From positions 1,922,001 to 1,986,000 of the forward strand of contig NZ_CP107939.1 of the NCBI RefSeq assembly GCF_036046055.1: DNA of 64,000 nt. Direction: 5' to 3'. The notes under the pieces were generated by a model. That model was not told the DNA's origin and did not search any database. It saw only the letters and a list, made by a program, of their open reading frames with translations. Below are positions 54,401-63,987 of this stretch, one piece after another. The position numbers were made by a program, and so were the translations under genes. This DNA comes from Nocardia sp. NBC_00403 (GTDB lineage Bacteria; Actinomycetota; Actinomycetes; Mycobacteriales; Mycobacteriaceae). The number at the start of each line of letters is the position of its first letter. The first letter of the stretch is position 1.

Positions 54401-55705
54401 CTGGTCGAGCCGCTCGGGATCCTTCTCCTCGAACTCCAGCGCGTCGATCATGCTCAGCTGGCGATCGACCAGGGTCTGGTTGCGCCGGGCCATGGTTTCG
54501 AACATGTCGTTGACCTGGTCGCGCAACTGTTGTTGCTGGGCAGCGAGTTTGAGCGCCTGCGCGTGTAGCCGGTCGACTGTGCGGGCGATCTCGCCGATTT
54601 CCTCGCCGGTGTGCACCGGCACCGGATTGACCCTGATGTGCTCGAGTTGGGCGCCGAGGCTGATGCGCTCGACCTCGTCGGGCAGGTCGCGATCGGCGAG
54701 CTTGGCCGCGCCGGCGCGTAGTCGGCGCAGCGGCAGCAGCAGTGATCGGGCGACGAGCAGACCGAACAGCAGCGCCGCGATCAGCGTGCCGAGCACCACG
54801 ATGGAGGCCTTGATCGCCGCGGTTCGGGAGGCGTCGACAACATGGTCGACGTCGGCGAAGATGCGCTCGACGGTATCGCTCGCGAGCTTGGTGTACACGT
54901 CGCGGGATCCGAGCGCCAGATCGCGTAGGTCGGGCAGCTGCACCTTGCCTGTCTCGATGGCCTCGTCGATCGCGGCCTTCAGGATGACGTTGTTGGGGCG
55001 CACCACCCGGTCGAGTTCGGGTTTGGCGGAGGGCAAGTCGCGTTCGACGGTGTCGGTCAACGTGCGGAAAGAGCCTTGCACGGCATTGAAGTCGTTGACC
55101 TTCGAAGGATCCTGCATCGCCGACATCGCGACCATCAGGAAGTTGAAGCCCTCCAGCTTGCCGAGCAGCAGATCGAACAGCTGGACCTTCCCCATGACGA
55201 CCGAGGGGATCTGAATCGGCGTGAGCAGCCGGTCGACGGTGCCGACCGCCTCACGGGCGATCATATTGTTCAAGCCCACCGCTTTGAGCGGATCGCCGCC
55301 GCCGCCCTTGCCGCCTGCGCGGATGACCTCGCTGGTGGCGGTCATCTCCCGCAACGCCGTGGCGACCGTCGGATCGATCCCCTCGCGCCCAGCACGCACA
55401 GTGGCCTCGGTGATCGCGGTGGACAGTTCGACCAGGTCCTGGTCGGTGGTGGTGCCGTAGACCTGCCCACCGGCGACGGTCGAGGCCGCCGACTCGAGTG
55501 CGGTGATGGCGGGAATGTCGGAGATGCGGTCGGCCGCATCGGTGTAGCTGGAGTAGTCGTTGAAGAACACCGTCAACCGGAGGCCGCCGAGCAGCATGGC
55601 CGCGGCGAGCGGAACGGCAACGGCCGCGGTGACTTTCCAGCGAACGCGCCACTGCTCGAGGTTCCGCAACCGAGTGTGCGCGATCACCGTCTGCGCCACC
55701 CTCAT
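51488..55705 (-). CDS. NIT-HAMP sensor histidine kinase (CvnA-like) with a giant repetitive C-terminal tail
   Basis: A 1405-residue membrane kinase. A transmembrane helix is at about 25-48, an extracytoplasmic nitrate/nitrite-sensing-like (NIT) domain at about 55-290, a second helix at about 298-326 and HAMP at about 325-385. The H-box region DQLFRLDHLAARMRRNSANL is near 440, and the HATPase domain at about 505-610 has ELLENALRASPP (N-box) and DAGIGI (G1). Residues about 615-1405 are Pro/Ala/Thr/Ser/Asn-rich and disordered, with NATSNATPPT decapeptide repeats and a duplicated 18-residue unit. Ordinary CvnA kinases also have tails, but this one is over half the protein. It is coupled to the GTPase downstream. 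Confidence 0.88.
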   Translation of the reverse strand: MRVAQTVIAHTRLRNLEQWRVRWKVTAAVAVPLAAAMLLGGLRLTVFFNDYSSYTDAADRISDIPAITALESAASTVAGGQVYGTTTDQDLVELSTAITEATVRAGREGIDPTVATALREMTATSEVIRAGGKGGGGDPLKAVGLNNMIAREAVGTVDRLLTPIQIPSVVMGKVQLFDLLLGKLEGFNFLMVAMSAMQDPSKVNDFNAVQGSFRTLTDTVERDLPSAKPELDRVVRPNNVILKAAIDEAIETGKVQLPDLRDLALGSRDVYTKLASDTVERIFADVDHVVDASRTAAIKASIVVLGTLIAALLFGLLVARSLLLPLRRLRAGAAKLADRDLPDEVERISLGAQLEHIRVNPVPVHTGEEIGEIARTVDRLHAQALKLAAQQQQLRDQVNDMFETMARRNQTLVDRQLSMIDALEFEEKDPERLDQLFRLDHLAARMRRNSANLLVLAGTKSRLDRSGPVEVRDILRAAGSEVEDYQRVKTGATPDGWVTGTAATDLVHLIAELLENALRASPPDSEVTFAYSRTSEGGLLVEVIDAGIGIVPGELDEINRRLATLATATLATTRQMGLFVVGRLAERHGITVRLRRTQDRALNPGITASLHIPAPLIAVPPQERDIPAGGAQVIQVHRDTLHTGRTPVPPVVDTSLPNKPKSLLTGPAGLPRPQPTGIGQQPLTPRPAPEPPAAGPQAAPMITSYGLPKRVPGANRRGARNQAASLRAAALSPAEPRTATPTTTAPTRPPAPTPTTAHATPTTATPTSTTSTTTSPTSATSATAAPTSVASGAATPNTPLSNTTAANNANMDTQQYRVSQTSSFFRAAPVKPGSNAEKAADPTPLPVEKAGSLPDKTASPRPPLANTAAPQHDRTTGPTPPPANTAAPQHDRTTGPTPPPRGKAVPQLDMAAGRNPAPQGKFTPATDAAATPISSALAKAADQAAASATASPASTPSTATLPASTASNATPPTSTASNATPPTNATSNATPPTNATSNATPPTNATSNATPPTNATSNATPPTSTASNTAPSANEAADMAVEAAAPWARTSPPAPGRSPEPTPVARDAAAFTTASTSGSAPNAAQTPNAARPVDTTGTPGNAATYAASPTTKNAPTPNSSRPTNATPPAAPIASPNTPPSANTTHTAHTNTAPNAHKAPFSTPAALTPLRPHRTPTPPASPIGTASGVDQAAPPTFDAIADRTTAAPPRHPDARAQPPAPMAPQAGPVTRGADRARSPIASTPASTSDAEHAPNATASARPATAPNTSSAISMASTAPAKPAPAAQESATPIFAGMISAWLADPEAGQEEAPVSWNSAADEGWSAAQRAADQPVTLRTRAGLPLREPGNHLVPGGAEPPPAAQELDTDSRPDPAAIRDGLKNYDRGVRDGRATRSSKPFAAEDFR
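52611..52850 (-). repeat. 30-bp minisatellite inside the kinase gene
   Basis: Six good copies of a 30-bp unit (52641-52820) with one degenerate copy on each side (52611-52640 and 52821-52850). On the minus strand each encodes a decapeptide of the NATSNATPPT type, about residues 952-1031 of the kinase. Four central copies are almost identical, which suggests recent expansion by slippage. Confidence 0.93.
53007..53114 (-). repeat. Two identical 54-bp tandem copies inside the kinase gene
   Basis: 53007-53060 and 53061-53114 are identical as far as I can read. Each encodes the 18-residue unit ANTAAPQHDRTTGPTPPP in the disordered tail. A partial, diverged third unit follows in the protein (GKAVPQLDMAAG). 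Confidence 0.9.
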
Positions 55706-55885
55706 ACCGCCTTCCGCTCGGATCGTACCGAACCGGTCGCATCGCCATTCGGCGAAATGTCCGGTGAGCAGCCGCGATCCGCCAATCAGTACCGCCGGAC
55801 ATAGTCCGTCAGCATCGGTACCTTACTGGCTGGATGCCTGCAGTTCCCACGTTTGGACGGATCGTTGTGTGAACCGTGCGAGGAG

Positions 55886-56338
55886 TCAGAGGCGCACTAT
55901 GGTGAAGCCGGCCGACCGCAGGGCAGGCAGCGCGGCGCTCATGCCCGCGGCGGTGCCGGACTTCGGTCGGTGCATATGGCCAGTGAAATCGCGCCGGGCG
56001 CGGCGGCCCCCGCCGCACGCATCGAAGGTCAACGATCTGCTTGCCGGTTGCCGCGAAACTACTGGTGATACCACGCATTTCCCCGCCCCGCAGTTGGGGT
56101 GGGTGCCTGCATGCCTGGCCGCGACCGCGGCGGGCGTGACAGCGGGCGGGGCCTGGGGTGCCGCGGTCACCGGGTCGACCGGTGCACCGGCGGCATTCCC
56201 ACCGGTGGTTGTTGTGGTGGTATTCGATTGCGCGGTGGGCGTATTAGCGTTGTCCGCGCTACATCCGGCGGCCACACTCGTCGCCGCCGCAACACCGTTG
56301 CCGAACATCCGCCGCCGTGACATTCCGCGATCCGACAT
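55886..56338 (-). pseudogene. Internally deleted Tat-exported polysaccharide deacetylase lipoprotein
   Basis: A 150-codon frame. The N-terminus SDRGMSRRRMFGNGVAAATS plus AAGC is a twin-arginine lipoprotein signal. A Thr/Ala/Pro linker leads to SRSLTFDACGGG, the first catalytic motif (TFDxC-GG) of actinobacterial polysaccharide deacetylases. After only a few residues (RRARRDFTG) comes HMHRPKSGTAAGMSAALPAL then RSAGFTIVRL, which is the normal C-terminus of such enzymes. Roughly the central 130-150 residues, with the remaining metal ligands, are missing. The reading frame is intact, so a short non-catalytic lipoprotein could still be made. Confidence 0.65.
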
Positions 56339-56513
56339 CCCCGTAGGCCTCTTTCGAAGCGCGTCTCGCCGGGGATGCGACGCGAGCCGAACCTCGTGGC
56401 AGGCAACAGATCCCGCCGCAACGTCCGGCTCGCGGGTTTACCCCTGGTGGAACCGAGCAGTCGAACTATGCGTGGTGCAACCACGCTCGAATCGGAAGCG
56501 GGCGTAAGGCGAA

Positions 56514-57662
56514 TCAGGAGTGCGAGACCGTGGCCCAACCCGCGACGTCCTCGGGTCGGCGCGGCGCGGGGCCGGTGTAGATGGCGGCCGGGCGGACCAG
56601 CTTGCCGAGCTGCTTCTGCTCGAGAATGTGCGCACACCAGCCCGCGGTACGACCACAGGTGAACATGGCGGGCATCATATGCGCGGGCACCTCGGCGAAG
56701 TCGAGGATGACCGCGGCCCAGAACTCGACGTTGGTCTCGATGGCGCGGTCCGGGCGACGCTCACGCAGCTCGGCGAGCGCGGCCTGCTCCAACGCGGCGG
56801 CCACCTCGTAGCGCGGGGCGGCGAGACGCTTGGCGGTGGCGCGCAGCACGCGGGCGCGCGGGTCCTCGGCCCGGTAGACCCGGTGGCCGAAGCCCATCAG
56901 TTTTTCCTTGCGGTCCAAGATGCCCTTGACCAGAGCGCGTGCGTCACCGGTCTTTTCGACCGCCTCGATCATCGGAAGCACGCGCGCGGGCGCACCGCCG
57001 TGCAGCGGGCCCGACATCGCGCCGATCGCGCCGGACAGCGACGCGGCGACATCGGCTCCGGTGGAGGCGATCACCCGTGCGGTGAAGGTGGAGGCGTTCA
57101 TGCCGTGCTCGGCGGCGGAAACCCAGTAGGCGTCGATGGCCTCGGTGTGCTTCGGGTCCGGGTCACCCTTCCAGCGAGTCATGAACCGCTCGGTGACGGT
57201 GTTGCACTCGTCGATCTTCCGCTGCGGTACCGCGGGCTGGTAGATGCCGCGTGCGGACTGCGCCACGTAGGACAGCGCCATCACCGAGGCGCGGGCCAGG
57301 TTCTCGCGCGCGGTCTCGTCGTCGATGTCGAGCAGCGGCTCGTAGCCCCAGATCGGGGCCAGCATCGCGAGGCCGGCCTGCACGTCGACGCGCACATCGC
57401 CGGTGTGCACCGGCAGCGGGAACGGCTCCGCGGGCGGCAGGCTGCGACCGAACTCGCCGTCGACAAGTAGTGCCCACACGTCCCCGAAGGTCACCCGTCC
57501 GAGTACCAGGTCCTCGATGTCGACGCCGCGGTAGCGCAGCGCGCCGCCGTCCTTGTCCGGCTCGGCGATATCGGTGGTGAATGCCACGACACCCTCGAGG
57601 CCGCTGACGAAATCGCTCGGTACGGTGGCCTGCCCACCGGGAACCGCAGGGCTGGTAGTCAT
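56514..57662 (-). CDS. citA: Citrate synthase 2 (CitA, Rv0889c type)
   Basis: Condenses oxaloacetate and acetyl-CoA, or acts on propionyl-CoA as methylcitrate synthase in some relatives. The 382-residue enzyme has [40 protein letters not shown] (catalytic His), [20 protein letters not shown] (catalytic His) and [17 protein letters not shown]. It shares its function with gltA 2.5 kb away but belongs to the shorter CitA group. ATG 57662 follows AGGAGAG. The position matches Rv0889c. Confidence 0.92.
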   Translation of the reverse strand: MTTSPAVPGGQATVPSDFVSGLEGVVAFTTDIAEPDKDGGALRYRGVDIEDLVLGRVTFGDVWALLVDGEFGRSLPPAEPFPLPVHTGDVRVDVQAGLAMLAPIWGYEPLLDIDDETARENLARASVMALSYVAQSARGIYQPAVPQRKIDECNTVTERFMTRWKGDPDPKHTEAIDAYWVSAAEHGMNASTFTARVIASTGADVAASLSGAIGAMSGPLHGGAPARVLPMIEAVEKTGDARALVKGILDRKEKLMGFGHRVYRAEDPRARVLRATAKRLAAPRYEVAAALEQAALAELRERRPDRAIETNVEFWAAVILDFAEVPAHMMPAMFTCGRTAGWCAHILEQKQLGKLVRPAAIYTGPAPRRPEDVAGWATVSHS

Positions 57663-57782
57663 GTTGTGACTCTCCTTGCACATCGGGTCGCATGCTCGCG
57701 GGGAGAAAGGGATGTGTTTCACCCAGCACATGCCGATCACGAAAACCTTAGCTCCTTGCTACCGCGGAGTAACGTCTGGCCC

Positions 57783-58565
57783 ATGCGTGACCTGGACAAT
57801 TCATCTGCCGGCCAGGAAACGGCCGAGAACTTCGCAACCACGGCTGCCGCGGTGGCGCGAATATCGACGGATCCGGCCGTGCTGCGGGCAGCCGGCGACC
57901 TGGCGGCGATGCGTGCCGAGTACGGCGGCATCCCGTTCGGCAGTGGTGAAGACACCGATCTGGACGAAACCTGGTTGGCGGGCGGGTGGGAACCGCTGCT
58001 GCGCCACTGGATCGAACAGGCCACCGCCGTTGGCATCGCCGAACCCAACGCGATGGTGCTCGCCACCGTGGCATTGACCGATGCCGGTCCGCGGCCGGTC
58101 GCGCGAACAGTGCTGTGCAAGGGTCTGTCGCCCGACGGTGTGACCTTCTATACAAACTACGACTCGGCCAAGGGCGCCCAGCTCGCCGCCGACCCGTTCG
58201 CGGCCGCCACCTTCGTCTGGCCTGCGCTCGGCAGGCAAGTGCACGTGCGCGGCACGGTCGAATTGGTGCCCGCCGAGACAACCGCCGTCTACTGGCGCTC
58301 CCGCCCGCGTGACTCCCAGCTCGGTGCGTGGGCCTCGCAGCAGTCGCGGCCGATCGGATCGCGGGCCGAGCTCGATCGGATTCTCGCCGAGACCACCGCC
58401 CGCTTCGCCGAGGTCGACGACATTCCGGTGCCGCCGCACTGGGGCGGCTATCTGCTGCGGCCCGACGAGGTGGAGTTCTGGCAGGGCAGGCGGAGCAGGC
58501 TGCACAACCGGATCCGGGTCCGCATCGAGAGCGACGGTATGAAGGTGCAGCGCCTGCAACCGTGA
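57783..58565 (+). CDS. pdxH: Pyridoxamine 5'-phosphate oxidase PdxH
   Basis: FMN-dependent oxidation of pyridoxine/pyridoxamine 5'-phosphate to pyridoxal phosphate, the cofactor used by the aminotransferases in this window. The 260-residue enzyme has [78 protein letters not shown] and the C-terminal [15 protein letters not shown]. An extended N-terminus (about 40 residues) precedes the core. It is divergent from citA. Confidence 0.93.
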   Translation: MRDLDNSSAGQETAENFATTAAAVARISTDPAVLRAAGDLAAMRAEYGGIPFGSGEDTDLDETWLAGGWEPLLRHWIEQATAVGIAEPNAMVLATVALTDAGPRPVARTVLCKGLSPDGVTFYTNYDSAKGAQLAADPFAAATFVWPALGRQVHVRGTVELVPAETTAVYWRSRPRDSQLGAWASQQSRPIGSRAELDRILAETTARFAEVDDIPVPPHWGGYLLRPDEVEFWQGRRSRLHNRIRVRIESDGMKVQRLQP

Positions 58566-58621
58566 ACAAGTGATGAATATCGCGTCGAGCCGGCCGGGTC
58601 CGACTCGATACGCTCTCGCCG

Positions 58622-59923
58622 GTGAAGCTGCTTGCCGACACGACCCCGCTGCGCTATCCGGATTATCGGCGACTGTGGTCGACCAACGTCGTCACCGTCA
58701 TCGGGTCGCAGTTGGCGGTGGTCGCTGTACCGCAGCAGATCTATCAGATCACCGGTAGCTCGGGCTATGTCGGTCTGGCCGGGCTGTTCGGCCTGGTGCC
58801 GTTGATCGTGTTCGGACTGTGGGGCGGCGCGCTGGCCGACGTGATGGATCGGCGCAAATTGCTGCTCATCACCAACGCGGGCACCGGAGTGACCGCGCTG
58901 GCCTTCTGGGGTCAGGCCGCCGCCGGACTGGACAACGTGTGGGTGGTGCTCGGCCTTTTCGCCATGCAGCAGGCCTTTTTCGCGGTGAACCAGCCGACTC
59001 GCAGCGCGACCATTCCCCGGCTGCTGCCGCCGGAACAACTCGCCGCGGCCAACTCGCTGAGCATGACCGTCCAGCAGGTCGGCGCCATCGCGGGGCCGGT
59101 CCTCGCGGGCGCGCTGATCCCGGTGGTCGGGCTGTCCACGCTGTATCTGATCGATGCGGTCGCCCTGCTCGCCACGGTGTGGGCGGTGTGGAAGCTGCCC
59201 GAGTTCCCGCCGACCGGTACTGCAACCAAGGCTGGATTCCGCACGGTCCTGGACGGTTTCGCCTATCTGGCGACGCAGCGCATCCTGCTCGCCTCGTTCG
59301 CGGTGGATGTGATCGCGATGGTGTTCGGCATGCCGCGGGCACTGTTCCCGCAGATCGCGCAGGAGACTTTCGGCGACCCGGCGACCGGCGGTGTCGCGCT
59401 CGGCTTGCTGTTCGCGTCGATGTCGGTCGGCGCGGTGCTGGGTGGCGTCTTCTCCGGCTGGATCCCGCGCATCCGTCGGCAGGGCCTCGCGGTCGTGATC
59501 TGCATCGCACTGTGGGGACTCGCGATGATCGGGTTCGGTTCGGCCGTCGGCTTTACCGGGCATGGCCTCGGTCTCGGGCTCGGCCTGTGGATCGCGCTGG
59601 GCTGCTCGGCCTTCGGTGGTGCGGTCGACATGATCTCCGCCGCGCTGCGGGTGACGATGCTGCAAACCGTGGCCACCGACGAGATGCGCGGCAGGCTGCA
59701 GGGCGTGTTCATCGTCATCGTCGCGGGCGGTCCGCGTATCGGTGATGTTGCCCACGGTTTTGCTGCGGCGAGCCTGGGTACCGCCGTGGCAGCGGCGGGT
59801 GGTGGCGTGCTGGTCGTCGTCGGCGTAGTGCTCGCCGCGCTCGCCTTCCCTGCCTTCGTCCGCTTTTCCGTGCGCAGGTCGCACTCCGAGCCGGTACCTG
59901 CGGTGAGTGAGCGCAGCGAGTGA
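58622..59923 (+). CDS. MFS exporter, EntS-like (DHA3 type)
   Basis: A 433-residue transporter with twelve hydrophobic helices. LWGGALADVMDRRKLLLITN is the MFS loop 2-3 motif, and VNQPTRSATIPRLLPPEQLA is characteristic of the EntS/enterobactin-exporter-like group. The substrate is unknown; export of the salicylate siderophore is possible but nothing in the promoter shows an iron box. The last residues VSERSE are encoded by GTGAGTGAGCGCAGCGAGTGA, a fragment of the repeat seen at 31034-31169, so the natural C-terminus may have been replaced by repeat insertion. Confidence 0.83.
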   Translation: MKLLADTTPLRYPDYRRLWSTNVVTVIGSQLAVVAVPQQIYQITGSSGYVGLAGLFGLVPLIVFGLWGGALADVMDRRKLLLITNAGTGVTALAFWGQAAAGLDNVWVVLGLFAMQQAFFAVNQPTRSATIPRLLPPEQLAAANSLSMTVQQVGAIAGPVLAGALIPVVGLSTLYLIDAVALLATVWAVWKLPEFPPTGTATKAGFRTVLDGFAYLATQRILLASFAVDVIAMVFGMPRALFPQIAQETFGDPATGGVALGLLFASMSVGAVLGGVFSGWIPRIRRQGLAVVICIALWGLAMIGFGSAVGFTGHGLGLGLGLWIALGCSAFGGAVDMISAALRVTMLQTVATDEMRGRLQGVFIVIVAGGPRIGDVAHGFAAASLGTAVAAAGGGVLVVVGVVLAALAFPAFVRFSVRRSHSEPVPAVSERSE

Positions 59924-60124
59924 ACGCTGCGCGCAGCGCGGGTGCGCCCGACCTACTCATCGGTACGGGTGTCGAAACCTCACGCGTGGAGATCACGTTT
60001 GTGAGCTCGCCCGGTGGGCACCCTCGTTCTCGGGCAGTGCGAGCAACGACTAGCGTCTAGGTGAGAGCACCGCCGTGCCGACGCACCCCGATGCCGACGG
60101 TCCTAGCCTGAGAGGGATCCTTCT

Positions 60125-61429
<1,305 letters not shown>

Positions 61430-61469
61430 TCACATTTCCCACCCATCACCTATCGAAGGGGATAGCCGA

Positions 61470-61829
61470 ATGACCAAGCCGGAGATCGAGTTCCAGGCGG
61501 GCCCCGCGCCCACCGAGCTGGTTGTCAAGGACATCATCGAGGGCAAGGGCACCGAAGCGGTGCCCGGCGGCAATGTCGAGGTGCACTACGTCGGCGTCGA
61601 ATTCGAATCCGGCGAAGAGTTCGACTCCTCCTGGAACCGCGGCGAGTCCATCACCTTCCCGCTGCGCGGCCTGATCCAAGGCTGGCAGGACGGCATCCCC
61701 GGCATGAAGGTCGGCGGCCGTCGCCAGCTCACCATCCCGCCGGAGCTTGCCTACGGCCCCGCCGGTGCGGGCCACAAGCTCTCGGGCAAGACGCTGGTCT
61801 TCGTGATCGACCTGCTGAACGCCAACTGA
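61470..61829 (+). CDS. FKBP-type peptidyl-prolyl isomerase
   Basis: A 119-residue cytoplasmic FKBP. Visible are EVHYVGVEFESGEEFDSSWN, RGLIQGWQDGIPGMKVGGRR, LTIPPELAYGP and LVFVIDLLN, covering the rapamycin-pocket residues (Tyr, Phe, Asp, Ile/Trp). It catalyses proline cis-trans isomerisation in protein folding. It lies 40 bp after gltA with GAAGGGGA as ribosome site, probably in one transcript, ended by a strong hairpin. Confidence 0.94.
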   Translation: MTKPEIEFQAGPAPTELVVKDIIEGKGTEAVPGGNVEVHYVGVEFESGEEFDSSWNRGESITFPLRGLIQGWQDGIPGMKVGGRRQLTIPPELAYGPAGAGHKLSGKTLVFVIDLLNAN

Positions 61830-61841
61830 GCGAAAAACCTT

Positions 61842-61882
61842 ACTGCGGCCCGTGTTCCACTTCGGTGGACATGGGCCGCAGT
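61842..61882 (+). terminator. Terminator of the gltA-FKBP unit
   Basis: Arms ACTGCGGCCC..CCAC and GTGG..GGGCCGCAGT form a long stem capped by a TTCG tetraloop, 12 bp after the FKBP stop. A short CGTTTCG follows. Confidence 0.85.
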
Positions 61883-61967
61883 CGTTTCGCACCGAATCTC
61901 GACCGCTATGCAACGAGTGGCACACCAGCGCGAGCGCTACTCGATGTTCGCCGCAGCCATGTGCCAC

Positions 61968-62258
61968 TCACCGAGTTGCTGACTCGGGAGGGCCGCCGCT
62001 GGGCCGTTGCGTCGGCGGTTGGTCGAGGGCCGGTGCGGTCGGCTCGAGGTCTACCAGTTCGTCTTCGGCCGGATCGCCGGAGTTCGCGGGCCATCCGTAT
62101 TCGTCTACCGCGCAAGACGAACCATCCGACCGATAGAGGGTCGGCTTGCTATCCGCCGGGGCCAGTTCGAGTTTCATGACCGTGTCTTCGTGGAAGATCG
62201 CGAGCAGCGCTTGTACCGAGGGGGCGATGTCGCGCCGTGTCGAATCCGTCTCGGACAT
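61968..62258 (-). CDS. Small hypothetical protein, third gene of a three-gene cassette
   Basis: A 96-residue acidic, soluble protein (SETDSTRRDIAPSVQALLAI, FHEDTVMKLELAPADSKPTL, then AVDEYGWPANSGDPAEDELV). No family was recognised; the C-terminal 20 residues are Pro/Thr-rich. It starts four bases after the stop of the preceding gene, so the two are coupled. Confidence 0.5.
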   Translation of the reverse strand: MSETDSTRRDIAPSVQALLAIFHEDTVMKLELAPADSKPTLYRSDGSSCAVDEYGWPANSGDPAEDELVDLEPTAPALDQPPTQRPSGGPPESATR

Positions 62259-62262
62259 CGGC

Positions 62263-62583
62263 CTAGGTTTCTGTTGCCGACGCGGGAAGATCGGCGAGGT
62301 TCAGCAGCGCCACCCAATAGGCATCGCGCAGCGCGTCCCACAGGTCGTGGTGACCGGGGAATGCGTCACGGACTGTCGCGAGATCCGGGGCGGCCGACTC
62401 ATCGAACGACACCAAGCCCGGCCCGGCGAGGGGCAGCGATTCGCCACCCGGCCACCGGTAAGCCACCGAGGCGTCGGCCCGATTCTGTATACGCAGAATC
62501 CGACAATCGTGTCCGACCAGCCGCCAGGTGACGACCTTCCGTCCGTCCGCTGATTCGGTGGTACGCAAGCGATCTCGGCGCAT
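62263..62583 (-). CDS. Small hypothetical protein, second gene of a three-gene cassette
   Basis: A 106-residue protein with a beta-rich N-terminal half (VVTWRLVGHDCRILRIQNRA, VAYRWPGGESLPLAGPGL) and a helical end (HHDLWDALRDAYWVALLNLA). No family was recognised. Two adjacent ATG codons (62586 and 62583) overlap the stop of the preceding gene; the second has GAGGAG at better spacing. Confidence 0.55.
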   Translation of the reverse strand: MRRDRLRTTESADGRKVVTWRLVGHDCRILRIQNRADASVAYRWPGGESLPLAGPGLVSFDESAAPDLATVRDAFPGHHDLWDALRDAYWVALLNLADLPASATET

Positions 62584-62780
62584 CATCGCTCCTCGTGGTT
62601 GGTGCGCCCGATGCCGGGGGAGCGCACACCCCGGCACCGAGACGATTCGGAGGCTGCGGGTTGGCCTGCCCACTCACAGACGGCCTCGGCGAAGCGCTCG
62701 ACCACTGCGGCCGATGCACCGACATAGTCGGCTGGCGGCCCGATGAATGGAATTCGTTGTGGCAGTTTCGAGTTCAGCAT
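62583..62780 (-). CDS. Small hypothetical protein, first gene of a three-gene cassette
   Basis: A 65-residue protein (LNSKLPQRIPFIGPPADYVG, ASAAVVERFAEAVCEWAGQP). ATG 62780 follows GAGGGG closely. Its stop overlaps the next gene's start. It resembles the small helical proteins encoded beside actinobacterial HTH-DUF5753 genes, but no named family was recognised. The promoter lies in the 280-bp gap to the divergent regulator. Confidence 0.45.
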   Translation of the reverse strand: MLNSKLPQRIPFIGPPADYVGASAAVVERFAEAVCEWAGQPAASESSRCRGVRSPGIGRTNHEER

Positions 62781-63060
62781 GTGCCCCTCGTTCCAGGTGG
62801 AAGGTAGGTGCGCCCGTCCCCCGTCAGCTCCTGTTGGGGACGTGAGCTATCTCCGAGCGCATGCTCAGGACACCACTCGATTCGTGCCGATGGGTGATCC
62901 ATTGAACGATTCTTCGAAACCAGTCCAAAACTCCAGGTGGCCATCCATACTCGCAGGTAGAAGCCACCCGTGAGCGCTCTTGAGCACCGTCCAAGGGGTG
63001 GGTTGTGCGTCACCCATGGAAGCCCGCTATGTGTCATCCAACGAGCAGGGAGCAGCAGTA

Positions 63061-63987
63061 ATGGTCAAGCCGCCGACCAGGGGGAATGCTCAGCGGAAGG
63101 CAGCACCCACGTCATCCACGCCGCAAACGCCCGGCGTGCCGCACAGGCAGTTGGGCCGCGTTCTGCGTGCCATGCGCCTCGAGTCCGGACTGTCAATCTT
63201 GATGGCCGCCAAGGCCATCGGTAGGGGAACAGGGACGCTTCAAAGGCTCGAGACAGGGCACGCGAACAAGATTGCCGATGCCGACATCGTGAACCTGTGT
63301 CGGCTCTATCAGCAGCCTGGCAGGGTTGATGAGCTGAAAGCTCTGGCTGCCCAACGCATGGAGCAAAGTTGGTGGGATGAGTACACCGACCAATTCGCAC
63401 CAAGTTTCGGGGTGTATCTGGGGCTGGAGTCGGCAGCCGAAGCGGTAACCATCTATCGACCAGACATTGTGTCCGGCCTGTTCCAGATACGAGAGTATGC
63501 AGAAGCGTTGGACCGGTTGTACTTCACCGACGACCTCACGGAGGAGCGCGAACGCCGCATGCGTGTACGACGCGAGAGGCAGAACCTCATCATGCGTCCA
63601 GTCTCGCCCCTCCACGTCGATGTAGTTTTTGACGATGGTGTGCTGAGACGTACGGTCGGCGGGCCGCGAGTGATGGCTAGGCAGCTGCGACACCTCGCCG
63701 ACATGCCGCCGAACGTGTCTGTCCGGATACTGCCCAGCGCCGCCGGGTTCCCTGTGGGGACGACAACCGGGCCATTCACCATTCTCGATTTCGGCACCGA
63801 TAACGAAGACAAGCCACTCGAGCCACCCGTTGTCTACGTGGAGAGCTTCGCGGGCAGCATCCATCTCGAGCGCCCCGACAGCGTTCGTCGCTATCGCAAT
63901 GCGTTCGAGAGGATTCAGCGGGTAGCTTTGGACCGAACGGAGAGCAAACACCTGCTTCGGCGGGTAGCGAAGGAGTATGTGCCGTGA
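63061..63987 (+). CDS. XRE-type helix-turn-helix regulator with DUF5753 domain
   Basis: A 308-residue regulator. The N-terminal HTH at about residues 22-80 reads QLGRVLRAMRLESGLSILMA, AKAIGRGTGTLQRLETGHAN. The C-terminal DUF5753 domain at about 110-300 begins WWDEYTDQFAPSFGVYLGLE, with IYRPDIVSGLFQIREYAEAL and HVDVVFDDGVLRRTVGG. Such regulators are numerous in Streptomyces and Nocardia and are usually paired with a small DUF397 protein. ATG 63061 follows AGGGAGC; the upstream open frame is rejected. The next gene overlaps its stop as GTGA. Confidence 0.9.
   Translation: MVKPPTRGNAQRKAAPTSSTPQTPGVPHRQLGRVLRAMRLESGLSILMAAKAIGRGTGTLQRLETGHANKIADADIVNLCRLYQQPGRVDELKALAAQRMEQSWWDEYTDQFAPSFGVYLGLESAAEAVTIYRPDIVSGLFQIREYAEALDRLYFTDDLTEERERRMRVRRERQNLIMRPVSPLHVDVVFDDGVLRRTVGGPRVMARQLRHLADMPPNVSVRILPSAAGFPVGTTTGPFTILDFGTDNEDKPLEPPVVYVESFAGSIHLERPDSVRRYRNAFERIQRVALDRTESKHLLRRVAKEYVP

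Noticed and set aside
59924..60124. CRP/GlxR site before gltA
   Set aside because: GTGGAGATCAC and TTTGTGAGC are present but neither forms the TGTGA-N6-TCACA palindrome.
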